A stretch of DNA of 64,000 nucleotides, from positions 25,813,876-25,877,875 of the forward strand of contig NC_074715.1 of NCBI RefSeq assembly GCF_947242115.1. The letters are read 5' to 3'. The translations under genes and the position numbers were made by a program. The notes beneath the pieces are model-generated. The model was not told where the DNA came from and did not search any database. It saw nothing but the letters and a program-made list of their open reading frames with translations. Positions 23,839 through 35,105 of this stretch are shown here, piece by piece. Position 1 is the first letter of the stretch. Every line of letters begins with the position of its first letter. This DNA comes from Biomphalaria glabrata (lineage: Eukaryota; Mollusca; Gastropoda; Planorbidae).

Positions 23839-24300
23839 AAATTCCACCCACTGATCAGGCTGTAAGCTTTCATCAAGCCCTGGCTACAATACAAAAAACA
23901 GAAATGGAAAAGTGGTTTGAGTGCTGGGACAAGTCCCAAAAAGCCCGTGGAAGCTGTCCAGGCCTGAGCAAGCTATTATAGCACAGTGCAGGACAGGCCA
24001 CTGTCCTGTTGGCTCATATTTCTCGCGGCTATGGCCACATTTTGATTCACGGTGCCCCCGCTGCGGGGAAGAAGTTGAAACCGTGCCTCGTATTCTGTTT
24101 GACTGCCCCAGACTTGCTGATCTCCGTCTCGACAGGTCTGGGAAACCCAAAATTCTCGACCTGTATGGCGACATTTATGCACTACGCAAGACAGCAGGGT
24201 TTCTGTCCAGGGCTTTTGCAATTGAGGATTTGAGCCTCTCAAGCCCTCACTCTAATGGAGTTTGATGATGATGATGATGAATAAATGTTTCTATAAAATA
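23839..24300 (+). mobile_element. LINE 3' end: C-terminal zinc-knuckle region with GAT-repeat tail
   Basis: Reading gives FHQALATIQKTEMEKWFECW, then after a frame change EQAIIAQCRTGHCPVGSY, FDSRCPRCGEEVET and ILFDCPRL. This QxRTGHxPVxxY...CPxCGxxxET...CP block is typical of the end of Jockey/I/R1-type LINE proteins after RNase H. The stop is followed by a GAT-repeat tail (24264-24281) and AATAAA, consistent with a LINE 3' end. The 5' part is absent. Confidence 0.65.
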
Positions 24301-24317
24301 AATAATATTTGCGTATG

Positions 24318-24395
24318 GAACTAAAGAGCCGCAGCTTCACATCCATGGAGCCGCATGTGGCTCGCGATCCGCAGGTTGCCGACCCCGGGGGTAGG
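24318..24395 (-). mobile_element. Terminal fragment of a hAT-like DNA transposon
   Basis: Read on the - strand it starts GGGGTCGGCAACCTGCGGAT and continues CGCGAGCCACATGCGGCTCC. This is the familiar end of many hAT elements. No partner end was found nearby. Confidence 0.45.
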
Positions 24396-24554
24396 TCTAG
24401 TTCATACCTTTTGTGTTAGTTTTCGTTGGGTATTTAATTGTCCAACGTATATTCTAATACTTAAAGTAAGCATCTTGAGTGGACCTCGATGTTAATTTTA
24501 CTTTCTACACTTGTTACTAGTGTTTGAAATGAAACAGGTGCACATACATAGTCC

Positions 24555-24790
24555 TAAATCCTATACTCTTAAGCGAGCAATTCTTGTATGTATGTATATA
24601 TATTTATAAATTTTATTTCGAAAACGGCGCTAACGATTTTTTTTAAAAGTTCACGGTATGTGCATAATAGTGAGAAAAAAATTCTCAACTCATTGGCCAC
24701 ATCGGGAAAACTCGAGGTCGACCGTTATATCGGTTTGAAAATGCCTCATTATCGAAAAATTAATTTTGGCTAGAATGTTTTATGAATGAA
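24555..24790 (+). repeat. Dispersed repeat R2, copy 2
   Basis: Motifs TACTCTTAAGCGAGCAATTC, GGCGCTAACGATTTTTT, CTCAACTCATTGGCCACATC and GAGGTCGACCGTTAT. The last two recur, diverged, at 20088-20125 and 53663-53715. Confidence 0.6.
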
Positions 24791-25396
24791 AATTTTCTAT
24801 ATGACGTCAATGGGAAAAAAACTTGACACCGCTTACGTCACTAGGCTCACAGCAGAAAAGAAAAAAAAACTTGACACCTCCTACGTCACTGGCTTACAGC
24901 CGTTCACTAAAGCATTTCTTTGCTACAAGTTTTATCGCGTTTCAATGAATGGACACAACATTTTGCGCACCGTAGTTGAAGGTTTAGAACAGTGTTTTCG
25001 TTCATTTTTAACTGAACATCAATTGATCAAGCACGTAGTTATCTGAAGACGCTCAAGTGTTTACAAGTGTTTCTACAAATTAAACATTTCATCCCTGTTA
25101 AATAAGGTAAGTTAAAAGAAGAATTTGATTTATGTGCATAACTTTAATTAGCTAGAATGTAGGCCGAATAGAATAGATATGGTCCTTATGGATTTTGATT
25201 CTGGAATCTACGTCTAAATCTAGATCTTGATTCAAGACAGCTAGATTCCCAGGGGATGCAACTGCTATGTTGCTCGCCATTATTCTTGCACAATAGATGG
25301 AGGTTTACGACGTAGGCTAATAAGATTTCTAGAGGATGGTGACTTATCCCTAAGCAGCAACATGATACTTTTCTTTTGTTTGTTGGGAATGGTTAT

Positions 25397-25490
25397 AAAA
25401 CATCTCATCTAGCTATTGGCCACAAAACAGCTCATCTAGCTATTGGCCACAAAACATCTCATCTAGCTATTGGCCACAAAACAGATCATC
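25397..25490. repeat. 27-bp minisatellite, about 3.5 units
   Basis: Units of CATCTAGCTATTGGCCACAA plus AACAGCT or AACATCT, within the putative 5' intron of the gene at 25711. Confidence 0.85.
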
Positions 25491-25710
25491 CAATGTTTTT
25501 TTTAATATAATGCACACATTTTAATACTATTATTACTAATACTACTATTTATGTAAGCATTATTATTTATTATTTTAATTAATTGTTATGAAGTTAATAT
25601 TTATTGATATAACGTTATTATTCGGAATTTTAATATTCAGTAGTGTAATATAGTATACCAATTATATTTTTACAAATAAAAAACCAATTTAATCCATTGC
25701 TATTAGGAAG

Positions 25711-26618
25711 ATGCCGCGGCCAAGAAAACGTCAGTTATTCAACTTCAACCAAGAATCTAGAGAAGGAAACAACAACGCTGATCCAGCTAAAGTCCCGCAC
25801 CTTTCTTTGGTTTTACATGAACTGGATTCAACTTCAATAATTGCCAGTCTTCATTGAATCACCAGCCTTCAACTACAATAAATTGCCAGTCTTCATTGAA
25901 TCACCAGCCTTCAACTTCAATAAATTGCCAGTCTCCAGTGAATCACCAGCCCTCATTTTCAATAAATTGCCAGTCTCCAGTGAATCACCAGCCTTCAACT
26001 TCAATAAATTGCCAGTCTCCAGTGAATCACCAGCCCTCATTTTCAATAAATTGCCAGTCTCCAGTGAATCACCAGTCTTCAGCTTCAATAAATTGCCAGT
26101 CTTCAGTGAATCACCAGCCTTCAACTTCAATAAATTGCCAGTCTTCAGTGAATCACCAGCCTTCAACTTCAATAAATTGCCAGTCTCCAGTGAATCACCA
26201 GCCCTCATTTTCAATAAATTGCCAGTCTCCAGTGAATCACCAGCCCTCATTTTCAATAAATTGCCAGTCTCCAGTGAATCACCAATCTTCAACTTCAATA
26301 AATTGCCAGTCTCCAGTGAATCACCAGTCTTCAACTTCAATGAATTGCCAGTCTCCAGTGAATCATCAGTCTTCAACTTTAATAAATTGCCAGTCTCCAG
26401 TGAATCACCAGTCTTCAACTACGACAAATCCCAGAGAAGCTTCAACTAGAGCAAATGCAGTTATTAGAAATATCGTCAAACTAGAAAATTCTGAGAAGCG
26501 TTTAAGGAAACTTGAGGATCTGCGACTTCGAGCTTCACGACGACTTAAAGTTGAAACTTGCACACAGTATTCTCAGAGACTTGACGACATGCGAGAGAGA
26601 CACACAGAAACTGAGTAG
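25711..26618 (+). pseudogene. Broken ORF with repeat region and Arg-rich coil, possibly Helitron-like N-terminus
   Basis: ATG at 25711 opens a basic N-terminus (MPRPRKRQLFNFNQESREGN) that continues ~43 codons to the start of a 42-bp minisatellite. There one A appears to be missing (AATAATTGCC near 25837-25844, against AATAAATTGCC in the other units). In the next frame the 14-residue unit INCQSPVNHQPSTS repeats ~14 times, then STRANAVIRNIVKLENSEKR and an Arg-rich helix ending RLDDMRERHTETE and stop at 26618. A strong donor AATAAG|GTAAGT at 25106/25107 and acceptor TTAG at 25703-25706 suggest a noncoding 5' exon. Arg-rich E-x-x-R-x-x-R-L repeats resemble the N-terminal part of animal Helitron Rep-helicase proteins, but no Rep or helicase motif is seen, so this is tentative. 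A host gene is possible. Confidence 0.4.
25841..26425. repeat. 42-bp minisatellite, about 14 units, inside an open frame
   Basis: Units begin TTGCCAGTCTCCAGTGAATC. The 42-bp length preserves frame, and all three + frames and one - frame are open. The frame that joins to non-repeat coding on the 3' side is INCQSPVNHQPS. Unit variants (CAACTTC/CATTTTC, CTCCAG/CTTCAG) recur in order. Confidence 0.93.
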
Positions 26619-27390
26619 ATGAGAGAGAGACACACAGAAACTGAGTAGATGAGAGAGAGACACACAGAAACTAAGTAGATGAGAGAGAGACACACAGAAA
26701 CTAAGTAGATGAGAGAGAGACACACAGAAACTGAGTAGATGAGAGAGAGACACACAGAAACTGAGTAGATGAGAGAGAGACACACAGAAACTGAGTAGAT
26801 GAGAGAGACACACACACACAGAACCTGAGTAGATGAGAGAGACACACACACACAGAAACTGAGTAGATGAGATAGAGACACGCAGAAACTGAGTAGATGA
26901 GAGAGACACACACAGAAACTGAGTAGATGAGAGAGACACACACACACAGAAACTGAGTAGATGAGAGAGACACACACACACAGAAACTGAGTAGATGAGA
27001 TAGAGACACACAGAAACTGAGTAGATGAGAGAGACACACACACAGAAACTGAGTAGATGAGAGAGAGACACACAGAAACTGAGTAGATGAGAGAGACACA
27101 CAGAAACTAAGTAGATAAGAGAGAGACACACAGAAACTGAGTAGATGAGAGAGAGACACACAGAAACTGAGTAGATGAGAGAGAGACACACAGAAACTGA
27201 GTAGATGAGAGAGAGACACACAGAAACTGAGTAGATGAGAGAGACACACACAGAAACTGAGTAGATGAGAGAGACACACACACAGAAACTGAGTAGATGA
27301 GAGAGACACACACACACAGAAACTGAGTAGATGAGAGAGACACACACACACAGAAACTGAGTAGATGAGAGAGAGACACGCAGAAACTGA
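26597..27390. repeat. 28-34-bp minisatellite, about 27 units (array part 1)
   Basis: Units of GATGAGAGAGAGACACACAG plus AAACTGAGTA, with CA-number variation. The first unit is continuous with the coding end RLDDMRERHTETE of the gene at 25711, so the array grew from that codon string (MRERHTETE then stop). Confidence 0.95.
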
Positions 27391-27394
27391 GTAG

Positions 27395-27755
27395 TGTTAG
27401 ACACCTTATTTATATAGGTTAGTTATTTAGCGACGCACCATAGAAGACGCATATTGAACGGGACTAGTGACGTTTGGGATATGTTGGGTTAGAGACCGGA
27501 AAATCAGTTAGCGATAGAATATTCCAGGGTAACGACGTGTTTAGTGACAGAGACTTCTACTGTGGCCTTTTATCAGAATAAATCTATATGAACTTGTTCA
27601 TCATCGTTGACTACATCTCTTCATTCGTTACAATCGATGTGCCAGTTCTTGTTTGTATTGTTGTTCAACTACACGTAATACACCCGAACAATTACACCCA
27701 AACGATTGCAGAGTAATTGGTTGACTTCAAGACAGCCTGAACTAGCAACATCACA
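27395..27755. mobile_element. Solo LTR, 361 bp, flanked by 4-bp target duplication
   Basis: The insert begins TGTTAGACACC and ends ACATCACA. It has a TATA-like TTTATATAGG near its start and AATAAA in its second half. It is bounded by GTAG at 27391-27394 and 27756-27759. Removing insert plus one GTAG restores a normal minisatellite unit. TG...CA ends and a 4-bp duplication fit an LTR retroelement of the gypsy or BEL type. Only one LTR is left and there is no internal region. Ends are clean, so it looks fairly young. Confidence 0.75.
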
Positions 27756-27759
27756 GTAG

Positions 27760-28207
27760 ATAAGAGAGAGACACACATACATAAACTGAGTAGATGAGAG
27801 AGACACACAGAAACTGAGTAGATGAGAGAGAGACACACAGAAACTGAGTAGATGAGAGAGACACACAGAAACTGAGTAGATGAGAGAGAGACACACAGAA
27901 ACTGAGTAGATGAGAGAGAGACACACAGAAACTGAGTAGATGAGAGAGAGACACACAGAAACTGAGTAGATGAGAGAGAGACACACAGAAACTGAGTAGA
28001 TGAGAGAGAGACACACAGAAACTAAGTAGATGAGAGAGAGACACACAGAAACTAAGTAGATGAGAGAGAGACACACAGAAACTGAGTAGATGAGAGAGAG
28101 ACACACAGAAACTGAGTAGATGAGAGAGCGACACACAGAAACTGAGTAGATGAGAGAGCGACACACACACAGAAACTTGGTAGATGAGAGAGAGACACAC
28201 AGAAACT
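27760..28207. repeat. 28-34-bp minisatellite (array part 2)
   Basis: Same unit as 26597-27390, about 15 copies, separated from part 1 only by the solo LTR. Confidence 0.95.
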
Positions 28208-28338
28208 GATAGAAGATTTGGAAGAGAATTTAAGAGAGGGAACAGAGGATAGAATGAAGAGAGTGAGAGAGAGAGAGAGCGTCGAAGATGAAGAAATAGA
28301 CATGTCAAAATCTAGAAAGAGGGGATAATTAGTTAGAT

Positions 28339-28526
28339 CAGTGTTACCCAAACTTTTTCCTTAACACTTCGCACTTTCTGAGTATTTAGCGGAACACTTT
28401 GGTTTTGTTTTTGTTTTTGAAGAGAGTTTAAGTCACGTGGTTGCTTACATAGTCCTTGGAACACCTATTTAGTTGTCGCGCGTCGCGAACAAAAGAGTTC
28501 TTCGGAACACAGTTTGAGAAATACTG
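28339..28526. mobile_element. hAT-like MITE, 188 bp
   Basis: Ends CAGTGTTACCCAAAC and GTTTGAGAAATACTG form terminal inverted repeats. Flanks AGTTAGAT (28331-28338) and ATTTAGAT (28527-28534) match at 7 of 8 positions, the duplication size of hAT elements. No coding. Confidence 0.75.
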
Positions 28527-28534
28527 ATTTAGAT

Positions 28535-30040
28535 CATTAGTCCTCTCCAGCTGGTCCCCATCGGGACATTACATCGCACGCCAGTATAACTGCATTCTAC
28601 GTAGTCATAACAAACCCAACCACTGTCTCTCCACAAGCATTAGTATCTGTCGCCTACATTGCTTGTCTAATAGAACTATTGATCAGTGAACTTGAAGTGC
28701 TCAGATTTAGCCATTACAGATAGAATTTTTTTAAAAAATTTAAAGTCGAAAGTAATTCTGTAGACTGTCGACGTAGTTCCTAAACGTGCACTTTCTCTTT
28801 CATCTCTGTGTTTTGATTGGTCAGCTCTAAATATAGAAATGAAACTGCCGCTTTGCATTCCACGGAACTAGATGTAAGCTGGAAACGGACGGACCCAGAT
28901 TATTTCTTGGGGGAGAAGTTTATCAAGTAGGTCCTTGATTCCATACACAGGTAATACTAGTCATAGGCCTATCTCTATAGTTACAATGCTAGTTTATCTG
29001 TGATTTAAGTAGGTCACATCAGTAGGTCATGTCGGTTTCAATTCGTTATCTGAGATTACTCTAAATCACTGTTTCCCAAACGTTCGATACATGCTTACCC
29101 CCCTTTTATAATTTTTGTTACTCAGAGGACCACTCGCCAAAAAGAAAAGAAATGGATAATGAACGAAAAATAAGTAAATATAAATATAAAATAACAAATA
29201 TAAATATAAAATAACAAATATAAATAAATGTTCTGTTCTAAATAAAATGTATTTAGATCAATGAGATGCATTAAACTGATTTGCCTGAGAGAACAGATCA
29301 TCCTAATTTGGTTTCCTGGTTGACAATTTTAATCTGAAATGGGGTGCCACGTTCAATACTTGTCTGTTCCAATGTTTTTCCTTAATGTCTACAAATGTTA
29401 AAGTAGCAGCTACACATAAATCTGAAGTTGGAAAAAGTCAAGATGTATTTTAAAACTTTTCCTGTTAAAGCCGGATACACATTTGTTCGTTAGGGAATCG
29501 AAGGGCTTGCAATGCGCTCCATTATTCATTGGGCCTTTAGAAAGGATTTCTTTTAAGGCAAGACGTGGATCGGGTCTCTTCACCCCAAACTCTGTCTGAA
29601 GATTCCACGAAGGCACCGACCATTATTACATTGGGTCGTGACACAGGGTCCGTTTCTGGGCCCGCGTGTTACAAGCTGCCGAAGACCGAGCTAACCACGG
29701 GTAATTTCTTTATATTCCCATTCTTTATCCGCCACTAAGCCATGTAAGGGCCGCTACTCCAGTCATATTTATAGTTGCTTTTGGCAGCAACCTCCCCTGC
29801 TTTGTTTTGATTATTTCCACTCAAACTGCCCGCAGTTTAAAGCTCCTCCTTAACAGACGTCTGGCCAGTGACTTTAAGTGTCCGTTCCGTTCAGTTCAAA
29901 CAGTTAGATTTATAATGACCTTTCACACACACACACACACACGTCTGGCCTGTAAATTCTATAGTAATGGTGTCCAGGAAGCAAGTGGTGCGCTATTCTG
30001 AGAAGTCATTCCATTGTGGACGAAGACTTTATTTTATTGC
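28535..30040. other. Mostly unique spacer
   Basis: Holds an AT-rich short tandem (29170-29226), a CACTGTTTCCCAAACG hAT-like end near 29068 with no partner seen, and a CA run at about 29926-29942. No gene recognised. Confidence 0.5.
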
Positions 30041-30772
30041 AGTGTAGCAATGTGTAGCAATGTGAAGCAATATGTAGCAATGTGTATCAATGTGAAGCAA
30101 TGTGTAGCAATGTGTATCAATGTGTAGCAATGTAAAGCAATGTGTAGCAATGTGTATCAATGTGAAGCAATGTGTAGCAATGTGAAGCAATGTGTAGCAA
30201 TGTGAAGCAATGTGTACCAATGTGTAGCAATGTGAATCAATGTGAAGCAATGTGTAGCAATGTGAAGCAACGTGAAGCAATGTGTAGCAATATGTAGCAA
30301 TGTGTAGCAATGTAAAGCAATGTGTAGCAATGTGGAGCAATGTGGAGCTATGTGTAGCAATGTGTAGTAATGTGTAGCAATGTGAAGCAATGTGTAGCAA
30401 TGTGTTGCAATGTGTAGCAATGTGAAGCAATGTGTAGCAATGTGAAGCAATGTGTAGCAATGTGTAGCAATGTGAAGCAATGTGAAGCAATGTGTAGCAA
30501 TGTGTAGCAATGTGTAGCAATGTGAAGCAATGTGAAGCAATGTGTAGCAATGTGAAGCAATGTGTAGCAATGTGAAGCAATGTGTAGCAATGTGAAGCAA
30601 TGTGAAGCAATGTGAAGCAATGTGAAGCAATGTGTAGCAATGTAAAGCAATGTAAAGCAATGTGTAGCAATGTGAAGCAATGTGTAGCTATGTGAAGCAA
30701 TGTGTAGCAATGTGAAGCAATGTGAAGCAATGTGTAGCAATGTGTAGCAATGTGTAGCAATGTGAAGCAATG
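30041..30772. repeat. 10-bp minisatellite, about 73 units
   Basis: Units AGCAATGTGT or AGCAATGTGA. A three-unit period gives long spurious frames (HCYTLLHIAT on the - strand). Confidence 0.97.
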
Positions 30773-30864
30773 TGTGACTCCGTTCCTGGGACAATCGTTT
30801 TAAAGTAACGTCGGCAGAGATAAAACGTCTGTGGTGGCACTTAGGAACAGTTTAACCTGCGAAC

Positions 30865-31273
30865 CAGGGCCGGCCTTAGGCCACTGCAACCTATGCAGCC
30901 GCAGTGGGGCCCGCACATTCATAGGCCCCCACCAATTTTTGCTGTAAATTATTAAAGTAAACCATTACAACTTATAATTGAAGGTTCCCGCACCTCCTGA
31001 ATTTTCAGGATATCTTGGAATCTCCTGAAATTACAAAATTTACGAAATACTCAAGGAAATTGTGATTTTCTGGGATGTCATCCAATCTGGTATACGCAAG
31101 TTTTAAAAAAAACGGCATTGTCAGCTTTAAAATGTAAAATGTAATGCAAAGACGAATTTATTTATTTTCTAATACAAAATCTTAATTTTTACATATTATC
31201 CTTATCCCTACCCTGACTAAGCCCTGCGCAATCCATTTCGCATAAGACCCTGCCATTGTTAGGGCCGGCCCTG
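30865..31273. mobile_element. hAT-like MITE, 409 bp
   Basis: Inverted ends CAGGGCCGGCC and GGCCGGCCCTG. Flanks CTGCGAAC (30857-30864) and CTACGAAC (31274-31281) match at 7 of 8. Related sequences are at 37675-38110, in the composite 58155-59545, and at 59740-59868. Non-coding. Confidence 0.85.
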
Positions 31274-31530
31274 CTACGAACTGTGTAGGAGAAGCTAACC
31301 CAAAGTCCAACAGTATTGTATGTCTGTTGTCTTGTCATCAGTCTGAAGGGGAGATCATCTTCTAAAGACGTCTTTTCATCCAAATTGAATCCACTAGTTT
31401 GAGTCTGTCTGACCTAAGTTTACACCATTATTAATTAATATGAGAAACAGCGTTGTTGTTTTTTTGTTACGAACGCTTTATATATTATTGTCATTTCCCT
31501 TTCAGATTCTCATTGTTCCATCGTGCCACT

Positions 31531-34500
31531 ATGTATAGATCGAGAAGAGGCAGGGGCAGTTACCGGAACAATAATAGCAGCGGGAAACTCCGGCGAATAT
31601 ACGGCTTGTTCGAATGCTCTGAATGTGACAAAGAATGGGAGAGTTCCCACGTCTATTGCAAACCTGGAACTTACGAGGTGAGTACTGTAGCTGCTGTAGC
31701 TCTCTCGTGAGACTTATTCATACTGTAGCTGCTTTAGCTCTCTCGTGAGACTTGTTCATACTGTAGCTGTTGTAGCTCTCTCGTGAGACTTGTTCATATT
31801 GTAGCGCTGATACAGAGGTTACAAAGGTTTGTAGCTGTTGGTTCTTGGCTAAACGGATAGATTCCACCAAGGTCGTGACGGTTTGACATATTTATGATAG
31901 AACTTGAGGGCGTGTCTTGTTAAGGCCTCTGCGCGGTGTTGATTCTTTGAAATATAACTAGTGTAGATCTACGTCTGACTGGAAGTAACACTGAACTCGA
32001 ACTACTTCAGTAACACCGGCGAAAGGCCGAAACAATCAAAATATGTAGTCGACGCTGATGTTGTTCTACAAATATATTTAATAATCAGAAGGGAATCGTC
32101 CGATGTCAGCTATGTCCGTAAATCCGTATATCTATTCTACTGCTCTACAAGAAGCGTCTTCTTTGTAGCGTCACTTAGAGCGTTCTTGTTTTTTAACCCA
32201 CTTTACGTCATCGTCTCTAAGTAAAACTTAGCCCTATTCCCGAAACAAATAACTAATTCCTAATCATGTCCTAACAGTCTTCTAAGATTTGTTCCGACTT
32301 TGCTGAGACATCTTGAAAAAGTTCCTTCTAATATGGTTTAGGGTTGTTTGTTTACCCTTTTTCTAACAAGACTGTCCTCAAGCCATGCAGCAGTTGGGGT
32401 GACACGTTGCCTTGACAACAAGTAATTTTATATGTAAGCTGACTTTGTATGGTCGCATAGTAAACAATTAGCCAAGATGTTGTCTTTCCTAATACTGGTT
32501 AGTACTGTAACCTTTATTCATTTTAATGCTCCTAATACTGGTTAGTACTGTAACCCTTATTCATTCTAATGCTCCTAATACTGGTTAGTACTGTAACCCT
32601 TATTCATTCTAATGCTCCTAATACTGGTTAGTACTGTAACCTTTATTCATTCTAATGCTCCTAATACTGGTTAGTACTGTAACCTTTATTCATTCTAATG
32701 CTCCTAATACTGGTTAGTACTGTAACCTTTATTCATTCTAATGCTCCTAATACTGGTTAGTACTGTAACCTTTATTCATTCTAATGCTCCTAATACTGGT
32801 TATTACTGTAACCCTTATTCATTCTAATGCTCCTAATACTGGTTAGTACTGTAACCTTTATTCATTCTAATGCTCCTAATACTGGTTAGTACTGTAACCC
32901 TTATTCATTCTAATGCTCCTAATACTGGTTAGTACTGTAACCCTTATTCATTCTAATGCTCCTAATACTGCCCTACTGCAGCCTTCTTACAATCATGCGA
33001 ACACCCACGCGCGCACACACACACACAATTAGTCGTTCTTTACATTCAGAGAGGTTAAGGCTAGCCCGGTGGGCCTCATCTCTTTACATTCAGAGCTGTT
33101 AAGGCCAGCCTTGTGCGCCTCATCTCTTTACATTCAGAGAGGTTAAGGCTAGCTCGGTGGGCCTCATCTCTTTACATTCAGAGAGGTTAAGGCTAGCCTT
33201 GTGCGCCTCATCTCTTTACATTCAGAGAGGTTAAGGCTAGCTCGGTGGGCCTCATCTCTTTACATTCAGAGAGGTTAAGGCTAGATCGGTGGGCCTCATC
33301 TCTTTACATTCAGAGCGGTTAAGGCTAGCCCGGTGGGCCTAATCTCTTTACATTCAGAGCTGTTAAGGCTAGCCCGGTGGGCCTAATCTCTTTACATTCA
33401 GAGCTGTTAAGGCCAGCCTTGTGCGCCTCATCTCTTTACATTCAGAGCGGTTAAGGCTAGCCAGGTGCGCCTCATCTCTTTACATTCAGAGAGGTTAAGG
33501 CTAGCCTTGTGCGCCTCATCTCTTTACATTCAGAGCGGTTAAGGCTAGCCAGGTGCGCCTCATCTCTTTACATTCAGAGAGGTTAAGGCTAGCCCGGTGC
33601 GTCTCATCTCTTTACATTCAGAGAGGTTAAGGCTAGCACGATGCGCCTCATCTCTTTACATTCAGAGAGGTTAAGGCTAGACCGGTGCGCCTCATCTCTT
33701 TACATTTTCAGAGAGGTTAAGGCTAGCCCGGTGCGCCTCATCTCTTTACATTCAGAGAGGTTAAGGCTAGCCCGGTGCGTCTCATCTCTTTACATTCAGA
33801 GAGGTTAAGGCTAGCACGATGCGCCTCATCTCTTTACATTCAGAGAGGTTAAGGCTAGACCGGTGCGCCTCATCTCTTTACATTCAGAGCGGTTAAGGCT
33901 AGCCCGGTGCGCCTCATCTCCTTACATTCAGAGCGGTTAAGGCTAGCCCGGTGCGCCTCATCTCTTTACATTCAGAGAGGTTAAGGCTAGCCCGGTTCGC
34001 CTCATCTGGTGGGGGCTTAATCGTCGCTGATAGACACACGCTAAAACCGGCTGTTTTATTGACACATTTTTATTATAAAGCTTTTATCAACTCATTCTCT
34101 CAGCCTGTCTATCTGTTGGTATGTCTGTCTGGTAAGAAGTTTCAACATGTTATTTCTCCCACAAGCATTCTCGGATCAAGTTGATACTAAACACAATAAT
34201 AACATGTACCTGACAAAACTAGAATTAATTTTTTAAAAAAGCAATCCAATTAGTTCATCAATTGTAGGTAATTAATTATTTAATTTTTTTTGGTTTGGTG
34301 TCGAACAAGGGAAATATAACTCTTTCTCTCTGTAAGCATTCTCCCACGTCTCGACAGATTTCTTCATTTTGCTCAATACTAGTTCACTCCCCTGTTATAA
34401 TTAAGCTTCAATAGCTTAGTCCTTTGTTATCAGAAAATGTTTTATTTGGTATAGAATTAAAGGGGAATGCATTCTCCTTTTATAGAACACAAAATAAAGT

Positions 34501-35105
34501 TTATAAAATTTAATAAGGTCAAATCAACGATGGTATCGTCAATTAAGAGAGAAAGAGCTATTGCACTTGACAATGTAGGGGTATTAGTTTAGTTATTCCC
34601 CTTAATACTTTGTCGCTTAAAAGTTTGAAAAATAACAATAGATAGTTATGAAACCTATTTTCATAAGCACTTCGCTGGCACAGTGGGTAGTGTATTGGCT
34701 TGATGCCTAGAGTTCGCATTACAGAAGTACAATTTTTTTTATTACATTTAAAAGCTATCACGGTAACCTTCACTCAGATACCTTCTTCTTTCTCCAAACT
34801 AAATGATACAATTACAATTAATAACGGTTTAAGCTTTGTATTTTTTTTAAAGTATTGTATATATTTTTCTTGTTTAATATAAAGAATTAAACCAAGGCCA
34901 ATCCAATTGCTGTCTCTTGTAGGCTGCCTATGGCCAAGAGTGTAGTGAGTGTAATGAGATGTGTTTCCCTCACCGTGTAGAGAGACTCAAGTGTTCTAAA
35001 TGTGGCCAGACTGTTTGTAGCTGTGAGTCCAGACATATAGACCCTGAAAGAAACCATCGCAGCGATCTATGTGGCCAATGCCAAGCTGGAAAGCCATGCT
35101 ACTGA
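31531..35105 (+). CDS. ZAR1-like zinc-domain gene 2 (two exons)
   Basis: Exon 1, 31531-31677, 49 codons: Arg/Gly/Asn-rich start (MYRSRRGRGSYRNNN), LRRIYGLFEC, CSEC (Cys29, Cys32), Trp36, HVYC (Cys43), phase-0 donor GAG|GTGAGT. Exon 2, 34923-35105, after TCTTGTAG: AAYGQECSEC, FPHRVERLKCSKCG, CSCESRHIDPE, NHRSDLCGQC and stop after CY. All Cys pairs of the ZAR1 C-terminal zinc domain are kept. The protein is only 109 aa, the zinc domain almost alone, whereas vertebrate ZAR1 is several times longer. The stop comes five residues earlier than in the paralogue at 44333 because the terminal 42 bp have been tandemly copied. AATAAA at 35510-35515 is a likely poly(A) signal. The 3.2 kb intron holds three minisatellites and an R1 copy. 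ZAR1 binds maternal mRNA in vertebrates; the same role here is inference. Confidence 0.88.
31684..31804. repeat. 38-bp tandem repeat, about 3 units, next to splice donor
   Basis: Units contain GTAGCTGCTGTAGCTCTCTC and GTGAGACTTGTTCATA. The array starts 6 bp inside the intron, and a decoy GTGAG occurs in every unit. Confidence 0.9.
32488..32972. repeat. 43-bp minisatellite, about 11 units
   Basis: Units begin TCCTAATACTGGTTAGTACT and contain CTTTATTCATTCTAATGC. Nearly identical; lies in the intron of ZAR1-like gene 2. Confidence 0.96.
33035..34005. repeat. 44-bp GC-richer minisatellite, about 22 units
   Basis: Units begin CTCTTTACATTCAGAGAGGT and contain TTAAGGCTAGCCCGGTG. A block near 33590-33680 recurs near 33770-33860, again showing segmental duplication inside an array. 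Confidence 0.96.
34095..34620 (+). repeat. Dispersed repeat R1, copy 4
   Basis: Motifs TATGTCTGTCTGGTAAGAAG, TTTCAACATGTTATTTCTCC, TTCTCGGATCAAGTTGATAC, CCAATTAGTTCATCAATTG and, at the end, GAGAGAAAGAGCTATTGCAC and TTATTCCCCTTAATA. Intronic. Confidence 0.7.

Noticed and set aside
26535-28351. Several SLSHLLSFCV-type hydrophobic frames on the - strand, membrane-protein-like
   Set aside because: Antisense of the GAGAGACACACAG array; low complexity and present in several frames.
30029-30794. Cys/His-rich frames (HCYTLLHIAT) that look like metal-binding repeats
   Set aside because: Antisense of a 10-bp minisatellite and open in three frames.
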